NCBI GenBank assembly: GCA_039033795.1
Contig: JBCCBY010000069.1
Coordinates: 1-12,054 of the forward strand
Reading direction: 5' to 3'
Origin: Parvularcula sp039033795
GTDB taxonomy: Bacteria; Pseudomonadota; Alphaproteobacteria; Caulobacterales; Parvularculaceae
Length of the DNA: 12,054 nucleotides
In this document: positions 7,011 to 12,054 of the stretch, one piece after another
Position numbering within the stretch: position 1 is the first letter of the stretch
How the letters are laid out: the number at the start of each line of letters is the position of its first letter
Position numbers and translations under genes: made by a program
The notes under the pieces: generated by a model
The model's input: only the letters and a program-made list of their open reading frames with translations
What the model was told of the DNA's origin: nothing
The model's database searches: none

Positions 7011-7086
7011 ACCTTGCCGCATCATAGAACAGTGGTTCGGCAAGGTGGTGGTGGCCTTGGTGAGCCAAGCAGCCCGACAAACGGGC
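7011..7086 (+). promoter_or_regulatory. Three consecutive hairpins in the prkA 5' leader
   Basis: Just upstream of prkA the transcript could form three stems in a row. The first pairs ACCTTGCCG (7011-7019) with CGGCAAGGT (7038-7046), a perfect 9-base stem with an 18-base loop. The second pairs CTTGG (7056-7060) with CCAAG (7065-7069) around TGAG. The third pairs GCCCG (7072-7076) with CGGGC (7082-7086). The last ends 17 bases before the GTG/ATG start cluster. The arrangement suggests control at the RNA level or a structured leader. No known riboswitch class is recognised. Confidence 0.4.
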
Positions 7087-7109
7087 AGAAACGGGTGGCG
7101 GTTGTGAGC

Positions 7110-9062
7110 ATGAGCATGGACAGTGATTTGGACGTTTTCGACGCGTTTGCCGAAGGCTACGAGCGGACGAAGCACGAAGAGATGTCACTTCGGGACTATT
7201 TGCTGGGGTGCCGCGACGACCTCATGTTCTACGCATCGCCCGCGGAGCGCATGGTCAAAGCCATCGGTGAGCCAGAATTTATTGATACATCCAAGGATCC
7301 GCGCCTGAGCCGGATCTTCTTCAACCGCACGATCAAGCGCTACAAAGCTTTTGAAGGCTTTTACGGCATGGAAGACACGATCGAACGGATCGTTGGCTAT
7401 TTCCGTCACGCCGCCCACGGCCTCGAAGAAAAGCGCCAGGTGGTCTACCTGCTTGGTCCGGTTGGCGGGGGCAAATCGTCCCTTGCTGAACGCCTCAAGG
7501 ACTTGATGGAAGAGTACCCCATCTATGTCCTGAAAGCGGGCGATGAGCTGTCGCCCGTCTATGAAAGCCCGCTTGGACTGTTTCAAACCGAGCAGCTCAA
7601 ATCGCTTCTCGAGGACAAGTACGGCATCGAGCGCCGTCGCCTCACCGGTATTATGAGCCCCTGGGCCGTCAAACGGCTCGACGAGTATGGCGGGGACATC
7701 TCGAAATTCTCCGTGGTGAAGCTCTACCCCTCAAAGCTCCGCCAGGTCGGCATCACCAAGACCGAGCCGGGCGATGAGAACAATCAGGATATCTCCGCCC
7801 TGGTTGGTAAGGTCGACATCCGGAAGCTTGAGCACTTCAGCCAGGATGACACCGACGCCTACTCCTACTCGGGGGGTCTTTGCCATGCGAACCAAGGCCT
7901 TCTTGAGTTCGTCGAAATGTTCAAAGCACCGATCAAAGTGCTGCACCCGCTTCTAACGGCCACCCAAGAAGGCAATTATGTCGGCACCGAGAGCCTCGGC
8001 CCGATCCCTTTCCAAGGCGTGATCCTCGCGCACTCAAACGAAAGCGAGTGGCAGGCCTTCCGGAACAATCGCAACAACGAAGCCTTTCTCGACCGGATCT
8101 CGGTGATCAAAGTGCCTTACGCGCTGCGCCCGACCGAAGAGACAGCGATTTATGAGAAGCTTCTGAAGTCATCGGAGCTGTCTGATGCTCCGTGCGCACC
8201 AGAAACTCTGCCCATGCTGGCCCGCTTCTCGGTCCTCACGCGCCTCAAGGAGCATGAGAACTCAAACCTTTACTCAAAAATGCGGGTCTATGACGGTGAG
8301 AAGCTGAAGGACACCGATCCCAAAGCGAAGTCGCACCAAGAGTATCGCGATGCGGCGGGCGTCGATGAAGGCATGGACGGGATCTCCACCCGCTTTGCGT
8401 TCAAGGTGCTCTCCGAGACCTTCAATTTCGACACCGAAGAGGTCTCCGCTGATCCTGTGCACCTCATGTATGTGTTGGAAAATGCCATCAAGCGGGAGCA
8501 ATTCCCGGATGAAACTGAGAAGACGTATCTTGAGTTCATCAAGGCCGAGCTGGCGCCGCGCTACGCCGACTTTATCGGTAAAGAGATCCAGAAGGCTTAT
8601 CTTGAGAGCTATGGCGAGTACGGACAAAATCTCTTTGACCGGTACATCTCCTATGCCGATGCGTGGATCGAAGATCAGGACTTCAAAGACCCTGACACAG
8701 GTCAGCTCCTTGACCGCGCGACCCTCGATACTGAGCTTTCGAAAATCGAAAAGCCTGCCGGCATCGCCAACCCGAAGGACTTCCGCAACGAGGTCGTCAA
8801 GTTCGCCCTGCGCGCCCGCGCCGCGAATTCAGGCAAGAACCCTGCCTGGACGAGCTATGAAAAGCTCCGCCGGGTGATCGAAACACGCATGTTCACGCAA
8901 GTCGAAGACCTGCTGCCCGTGATCTCTTTTGACAGCAAGAAAGACAGCGACACCGCGAAAAAGCACGACGATTTCGTCAGCCGGATGACCGAGCGCGGCT
9001 ACACCAGCCGCCAAGTCCGCCGCCTGGTCGAATGGTATATGCGGGTGAACAAGGCCGGGTAA
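7110..9062 (+). CDS. prkA: PrkA family serine protein kinase (650 aa)
   Basis: This protein belongs to the PrkA/YeaG family, cytoplasmic AAA-fold proteins reported to act as serine kinases (and in Bacillus as an AAA protease) in sporulation, nitrogen-starvation or stationary-phase responses. Residues about 20-390 are the PrkA AAA domain: MSLRDYL near 25-31, IGEPEFIDTSKDPRLSRIF at 52-70, Walker A GPVGGGKS at 116-123, a Walker-B-like GLLEFVEM at 263-270, and a sensor-like HSNESEW at 308-314. Residues about 400-645 are the conserved C-terminal domain. About 650 residues is the usual length. I chose ATG 7110; GTG 7104 and ATG 7116 are in frame and possible, with only a weak GGGTGG at 7093-7098 upstream. 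The usual partners yeaH (DUF444) and spoVR are absent from this window. A strong terminator follows 23 bases after the stop, so the gene appears monocistronic. Confidence 0.95.
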   Translation: MSMDSDLDVFDAFAEGYERTKHEEMSLRDYLLGCRDDLMFYASPAERMVKAIGEPEFIDTSKDPRLSRIFFNRTIKRYKAFEGFYGMEDTIERIVGYFRHAAHGLEEKRQVVYLLGPVGGGKSSLAERLKDLMEEYPIYVLKAGDELSPVYESPLGLFQTEQLKSLLEDKYGIERRRLTGIMSPWAVKRLDEYGGDISKFSVVKLYPSKLRQVGITKTEPGDENNQDISALVGKVDIRKLEHFSQDDTDAYSYSGGLCHANQGLLEFVEMFKAPIKVLHPLLTATQEGNYVGTESLGPIPFQGVILAHSNESEWQAFRNNRNNEAFLDRISVIKVPYALRPTEETAIYEKLLKSSELSDAPCAPETLPMLARFSVLTRLKEHENSNLYSKMRVYDGEKLKDTDPKAKSHQEYRDAAGVDEGMDGISTRFAFKVLSETFNFDTEEVSADPVHLMYVLENAIKREQFPDETEKTYLEFIKAELAPRYADFIGKEIQKAYLESYGEYGQNLFDRYISYADAWIEDQDFKDPDTGQLLDRATLDTELSKIEKPAGIANPKDFRNEVVKFALRARAANSGKNPAWTSYEKLRRVIETRMFTQVEDLLPVISFDSKKDSDTAKKHDDFVSRMTERGYTSRQVRRLVEWYMRVNKAG

Positions 9063-9085
9063 GCCCGTCGACCTTTGGATGAGAG

Positions 9086-9119
9086 AAAGAGGCTCCTATC
9101 TTGGGGCCTCTTTTTATTT
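9086..9119 (+). terminator. Rho-independent terminator of prkA
   Basis: AAAGAGGCTCC (9086-9096) pairs with GGGGCCTCTTT (9103-9113) through one T-G wobble, around a TATCTT loop. This gives an 11-base stem, and the T-run continues to TTTTTATTT. It begins 23 bases after the prkA stop, which is the classic intrinsic terminator layout. It should separate prkA from the patatin-like gene. Confidence 0.9.
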
Positions 9120-9188
9120 GGACGAAAGGATATGCGGCGAATCTCGCGTATAAAGTGCAGAGTGATCGATGGGTGAACCAAAGCGCCG

Positions 9189-10166
9189 ATGAACGTTGCC
9201 ACCGAAACATTGCGCCGCTTGCTGAGCGAGCTGGGGCCACGTCGCTTTTTGTCGAAGGCGGCGGAATCCCTCACGCCGACGGAGGTCTGCTTGAATTTAG
9301 CACTCCAGGGCGGTGGACCGCTTGGCGCCTTCACCTGGGGGGTTCTTGATGCGATCTTAGAGCTGGACACCCGCCCGATCGCGAAGGTGTCGGGCGCATC
9401 CGCCGGAGCACTCAATGCAGCGGTGCTGGCCACGGGCCTTGTTAAAGGTGGCCGAAAAGAAGCACGCGACGCACTTAACGCGTTTTGGCAAGATGTCTCT
9501 GGCGTGGCGGCAACAGCGCAGGCATTGCTCACACCCCAAACCATCGGTGAACGCCTCACAGGTTTGCGTCTTTCGATGATAGCGCCGCGCAATCGCGGGG
9601 GCGATGCGCTACGGGAGCTCATCGCCAAGCATGTCGATATCTCCGCTCTGCAAAGCGGCACGGCGCCGCGTCTCGCGGTTGCTGCGACCCATATCCCCAC
9701 AGGACGCGCGAGGGTTTTCTCTAACGCGGATGTTTCGCACGACGCATTGTTGGCATCAGCCTGTTTGCCGCAGGTTCAGTCGCCCGTGGAGATCGATGGC
9801 GACCCTTATTGGGACGGGGGGTTAACGTCCAACCCGCCGATTGCGCCGCTGGTCGGAAGTCCACATGCTATCATCCTTGTGCGGCTTTTATCAAGCGGCA
9901 TTGATACCGTCCCCACCAAGACCAATGACATCGAGCGACAATTGCAGCAATTTCTTTTTGCCCGCCCCCTCGATCAAGAGCTCGAGACCCTTGGAGACGA
10001 CGTGGCGACCATCAAAGAAATTGCTCTTCACGATTGGTTGCCGGGCCGGTCGATGGAGGGTTTGCCCACGCCGCGGGTCGTCAAAACACTGTTTGACGCC
10101 GGTCGGAATGCAGGGGCGGTTTTCCTTGATGAAGAGGCTGCGAGCCGTGAAGCCATGACAGCCTAA
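9189..10166 (+). CDS. Patatin-like phospholipase family protein (325 aa)
   Basis: This is a predicted lipid acyl hydrolase with a Ser-Asp catalytic dyad. The patatin domain covers about residues 35-225. It has the oxyanion-hole glycine loop LQGGGPLGAF at 39-48, the nucleophile elbow GASAG at 69-73 (Ser71), and the aspartate motif DGG at 209-211 (Asp209) followed by SNPP. The C-terminal 100 residues are helical, as in bacterial RssA-like relatives with extensions. There is no signal peptide or membrane helix, so it is probably cytoplasmic or peripheral on the membrane. The ribosome site is weak (GGGTGA at 9171-9176, 12 bases from the ATG). It is insulated from prkA by the terminator and must have its own promoter in 9114-9188, where I see no convincing box. 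Its TAA overlaps the stop of the convergent small - strand gene at 10163-10166. The substrate is unknown. Confidence 0.92.
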   Translation: MNVATETLRRLLSELGPRRFLSKAAESLTPTEVCLNLALQGGGPLGAFTWGVLDAILELDTRPIAKVSGASAGALNAAVLATGLVKGGRKEARDALNAFWQDVSGVAATAQALLTPQTIGERLTGLRLSMIAPRNRGGDALRELIAKHVDISALQSGTAPRLAVAATHIPTGRARVFSNADVSHDALLASACLPQVQSPVEIDGDPYWDGGLTSNPPIAPLVGSPHAIILVRLLSSGIDTVPTKTNDIERQLQQFLFARPLDQELETLGDDVATIKEIALHDWLPGRSMEGLPTPRVVKTLFDAGRNAGAVFLDEEAASREAMTA

Positions 10167-10396
10167 GCGTCGGACAGATATGCGGTGATCAGGAGATGCT
10201 TTCGGCGTGTGGACCTTACGACCGCCACCAAATCTTTGTCGCCCCGTTCGTCAATGGCGAGCCGCCATACCTCTGTACAACAATTGTGTCCTGGCTCTTT
10301 ACGATCAGGACCGTGGATCAGCCGACGAAGCCAAACCCGTTTGATCTGTCGCCGATCCACTGCCAGCCGAGCATGGCGGGTCAGGACGAGCTCCAT
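10163..10396 (-). CDS. Small DUF4258-like protein coupled to ppa (77 aa)
   Basis: This is a 77-residue basic protein. It matches the DUF4258 pattern by eye: an opening strand and helix ELVLTRHARLAVDRRQI with the conserved RHA at about 7-9, a helix ending at about residue 30 with GP, then strands carrying EVWRLAI (42-48), LVAVVRS (56-62) and LLITAYL (68-74). DUF4258 proteins are small, often found near toxin-antitoxin or mobile genes, and have no established reaction. The ATG lies 4 bases after the ppa stop, with AAGGA inside the end of ppa about 11-12 bases upstream, so translation is probably coupled to ppa. Competing + strand frames here (10185-10433) show no recognisable domain. Family assignment is moderate; that it is a real gene is more likely than not. 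Confidence 0.6.
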   Translation of the reverse strand: MELVLTRHARLAVDRRQIKRVWLRRLIHGPDRKEPGHNCCTEVWRLAIDERGDKDLVAVVRSTRRKHLLITAYLSDA

Positions 10397-10400
10397 GGCG

Positions 10401-10931
10401 TTATTCGTCCTTAAAGCTCGCAATTCCTTCTAGGATCAAGCGCTGCGCTTCGTCCTTGCCCTTCCACTCTTTGACCGTCACCCATTTGTTGGGCTCTAAA
10501 TCTTTATAGTGATCAAAGAAGTGCCAAATCCGCTCTAACAGGATAGGTTGGACATCCTCGAAGGTCTCGATGTTGTCGTAGAACTGGGTCAACTTAGGAT
10601 GCGGTGCTGCGAGGAGCTTCTCGTCAATACCTGCCTCGTCCTCCATAATCAGAACACCGATCGGACGTGCACGAAGTATACAGCCAGGAACCAGAGGACG
10701 ATTTCCCAGACACATCACATCCACAGGATCACCATCGCCTGAAAGCGTATGCGGGATAAAGCCGTAATTACAGGGATACCGCATCGCGGTGTAAAGGAAC
10801 CGGTCGACAAAGATAGCACCCGACGGTTTGTCAAATTCATACTTAATCGGCTCGTTTCCGAGTGGAACCTCTATGATCACATTGATGTCTTCGGGCGGGT
10901 TTTCGCCAACGGGAATCTCAGAAATGCGCAT
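10401..10931 (-). CDS. ppa: Inorganic pyrophosphatase, family I (176 aa)
   Basis: This soluble Mg2+-dependent enzyme hydrolyses pyrophosphate to two phosphates, pulling biosynthetic reactions such as tRNA charging and nucleic acid synthesis forward. The family I signature DGDPVDVM is at residues 66-73 with the metal-binding Asp66, Asp68 and Asp71. Further conserved acids lie at Asp98 and Asp103, substrate-contacting K30-Y31-E32 near the start, and the Y55-G-F-I-P segment at 56-60. The length is standard for the bacterial hexameric enzyme. I chose ATG 10931 rather than an upstream in-frame start at 11084, because the family begins here and AAGGA lies 8 bases upstream in AGAAGGACGG. The small DUF4258-like gene follows 4 bases after the stop. 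Upstream it is divergent from the glutaminase gene. Confidence 0.96.
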   Translation of the reverse strand: MRISEIPVGENPPEDINVIIEVPLGNEPIKYEFDKPSGAIFVDRFLYTAMRYPCNYGFIPHTLSGDGDPVDVMCLGNRPLVPGCILRARPIGVLIMEDEAGIDEKLLAAPHPKLTQFYDNIETFEDVQPILLERIWHFFDHYKDLEPNKWVTVKEWKGKDEAQRLILEGIASFKDE

Positions 10932-11153
10932 CGAGGCCGTCCTTCTTTGATGTTGCAGTGCACAGTACAAGAGTAGGTAGACCACCTCCTGCGGCCTCTT
11001 CATAGCCCTTTCGTCGACCAGGTGGCCAATCGGCGATTCCGCAGTGCGAGAGAGCGATTCTCCGCTTGACGGGCCACCCTGCATCTGAACATGCAGTAGT
11101 CGAAGCTATTGGAAACAATAGCTTCTATCAATCGGTCATAGGGATTTTCGCCA
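10932..11153. promoter_or_regulatory. Divergent promoter region between ppa and the glutaminase gene
   Basis: These 222 bases must carry the promoters of both divergent genes. They contain GGTGGCC (11021-11027) paired at distance with GGCCACC (11072-11078), GCGATTC repeated at 11033-11039 and 11054-11060, and two adjacent short hairpins at 11079-11125 (listed separately). TTGACG at 11066-11071 looks like a -35 element for the glutaminase gene, but I see no matching -10 at the right distance. I found no convincing promoter pair for ppa. Confidence 0.5.
11079..11125 (+). repeat. Two tandem hairpins upstream of the glutaminase gene
   Basis: CTGCAT-6-ATGCAG spans 11079-11096 and GAAGCTATT-6-AATAGCTTC spans 11102-11125. 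Both arms are perfect complements and both loops are 6 bases, with 5 bases between the two structures. The second ends 28 bases before the glutaminase ATG. They could be operators or a structured leader. No T-run follows in either direction, so they are not intrinsic terminators. Confidence 0.5.
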
Positions 11154-12054
11154 ATGGGCGCGGACATTGTTAACCTCGGTGCGCATAACCAGGACACAGT
11201 CGTGGAGAAGATCTTTCAAGCTATCCTCAGGGATGGATCGGAAACGATCCTGGTCAGCGATGTGCTCGCGGCCTTGGAGGCCTGTGGCCTCGATGAGCGT
11301 GACAAGCGGATCCGCGAAACCATGCGGAACCTTAAGCGCCTGAACCGCAGGGATGAGCTTGATCTTGCGAAGTTTTCCGAAGTGGTTGCACCGGAGAACG
11401 CAACACTCATTGCGCGGGGATTGTCCGGTGACTTCATTATTCCCAATTTTGCGGGGTTCCGCGATCAGGTGACCAAGATCTTCGACAGCGTCGCAGACAA
11501 CCGAGGTGGTCAGATCGCAAGCTATATCCCTCAATTGGCGCGTGTCGACCCTGATCTTTTTGCCTTATCGGTATGCACCGTTGACGGACAGACGTTCTCA
11601 CTCGGCGATGACGAAGAAACGTTCTGTGTGCAATCGACTTGTAAGCCAGTCAGCTATGCAATTGCACTGAATGAGTTGGGTCGAGACCATGTCCATCAAC
11701 ATGTGGGGCGAGAACCATCAGGGCGGGGGTTCAATGAACTGACGCTCAACGAACAAGGCCTTCCGCATAACCCGATGATCAACTCAGGCGCCATTATGTG
11801 CGCCTCGCTTATCAAACCAGAGCAAAGCCTTGCTGACCGGTTCGATCATGTGATGACCATCTGGAAAGCACTTTGCGGCGATAGAACCTGCGGCTTCGAC
11901 AACACCATTTTTCTTTCGGAAAAAGAGACGGCCGACCGAAACTTTGCGCTCGCTTATTTTATGCGGGAAAAGGGCGCTTTTCCTCCGAATACGAATATTA
12001 TCAATACCCTCGACTTTTATTTCCAGAATTGCTCCATCACGGTGGATGTTCGGC
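11154..12054 (+). CDS. glsA: Glutaminase, long eukaryote-like (KGA/GLS) type, 3' end outside window
   Basis: This enzyme hydrolyses glutamine to glutamate and ammonia with a serine beta-lactamase-like fold. 300 residues are visible before the right edge. Residues 15-115 form a helical N-terminal domain like the EF-hand-like region of animal GLS. The catalytic domain then begins with YIPQLA (124-129). Active-site residues fall at the same spacing as in human GLS, without gaps: Tyr124, Ser161 and Lys164 in QSTCKP, Asn210 in MINSGA, Glu256 and Asn263 in SEKETADRNFA, and Tyr289 in DFYFQ. The ATG at 11154 is the first start after an in-frame stop at 11139-11141. A weak AGGG lies about 10 bases upstream. 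The missing C-terminus may carry a regulatory domain (STAS, cyclic-nucleotide-binding or ankyrin in relatives), but this cannot be seen. The symbol glsA follows bacterial usage. Confidence 0.95.
   Translation, partial: MGADIVNLGAHNQDTVVEKIFQAILRDGSETILVSDVLAALEACGLDERDKRIRETMRNLKRLNRRDELDLAKFSEVVAPENATLIARGLSGDFIIPNFAGFRDQVTKIFDSVADNRGGQIASYIPQLARVDPDLFALSVCTVDGQTFSLGDDEETFCVQSTCKPVSYAIALNELGRDHVHQHVGREPSGRGFNELTLNEQGLPHNPMINSGAIMCASLIKPEQSLADRFDHVMTIWKALCGDRTCGFDNTIFLSEKETADRNFALAYFMREKGAFPPNTNIINTLDFYFQNCSITVDVR

Larger units (their letters stand above)
6716..7109. other. 394-base divergent intergenic region upstream of prkA, rich in dyads
   Basis: No gene is convincingly supported here. 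The region separates the - strand membrane protein gene from prkA and must hold the promoters of both. From left to right it contains a 14-base perfect palindrome (6792-6805), an interrupted repeat GATTC-7-GAATC (6896-6912), a 9-base direct repeat spaced exactly 30 bases (6941-6949 and 6971-6979), and three potential hairpins in the prkA leader (7011-7046, 7056-7069, 7072-7086). I looked for -35/-10 pairs, a sigma-54 site and the GGAAC...GTT stress-sigma pattern of alphaproteobacteria and found no convincing match; TACTAT at 6950-6955 lacks a partner. The prkA frame is open back to 6795, but nothing before about 7104 looks like PrkA protein. Confidence 0.7.

Noticed and set aside
6795..7109. 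In-frame extension of prkA by 105 residues to a TTG at 6795.
   Set aside because: The extension has no PrkA similarity, is rich in Arg, His and Pro, and runs through the dyad-rich region. PrkA proteins of about 650 residues begin near MSMDSDLDVF.
9115..9160. TTGGAC and TATAAA as a promoter for the patatin-like gene.
   Set aside because: The spacing is about 25 bases, too long for a sigma-70 promoter, and no other -35 fits TATAAA at 9149-9154.
10185..10433. + strand frames of 82 and 72 residues between the patatin gene and ppa.
   Set aside because: They are antisense to the DUF4258-like gene and the end of ppa, have low-information sequence and show no recognisable domain or ribosome site.
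10932..11084. Upstream extension of ppa giving a 227-residue protein.
   Set aside because: Family I bacterial pyrophosphatases are about 175 residues and begin at this point, and a good AAGGA site lies 8 bases before ATG 10931.
10900..11160. Near-repeat of TTTTCGCCAA(C/T)GGG in the ppa coding start region and at the glutaminase start.
   Set aside because: Similarity fades outside about 15 bases. One copy is dictated by ppa codons (PVGENP on the opposite strand). Coincidence is the simplest explanation.

Overview
This window is a moderately GC-rich, gene-dense bacterial chromosome segment, most likely from an alphaproteobacterium. The pointers are a class I (archaeal-type) lysyl-tRNA synthetase, a prkA-type kinase, a compact 176-residue inorganic pyrophosphatase and several alphaproteobacterial-looking accessory families. 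I cannot place it to genus. There is no sign of phage, insertion sequence, CRISPR array, tRNA or rRNA.

Layout. Positions 1-5219 are all on the + strand. They hold the C-terminus of an acyl-CoA dehydrogenase, a small DUF4345-like membrane protein, a membrane-anchored AraC-type regulator followed closely by a fatty acid hydroxylase/sterol desaturase, a TetR-family regulator, and class I LysRS. At 5216-5219 LysRS meets a convergent gene for an unrecognised 499-residue membrane protein on the - strand. Its C-terminal half looks to me like a TauD/clavaminate-synthase-type dioxygenase fold that has lost its metal ligands. A 394-base divergent intergenic region (6716-7109) separates it from prkA and is rich in dyads and a direct repeat. 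prkA ends in a strong intrinsic terminator and is followed by a patatin-like phospholipase. Here prkA lacks its usual yeaH and spoVR partners. The patatin gene converges, again with overlapping stop codons, on a - strand pair: ppa and, 4 bases behind it, a 77-residue DUF4258-like gene. Divergent from ppa, with tandem hairpins between them, a long glutaminase of the animal KGA/GLS type runs off the right edge.

How the genes fit together. The first part reads as lipid metabolism (acyl-CoA dehydrogenase, membrane hydroxylase) with two local regulators. The middle pairs stress signalling (PrkA) with a membrane protein of unknown role. The end combines phospholipid hydrolysis, pyrophosphate removal and glutamine hydrolysis. 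I see no single coherent novel operon. The best leads are the degenerate dioxygenase-like membrane protein divergent from prkA, the structured prkA leader, and the eukaryote-type glutaminase.
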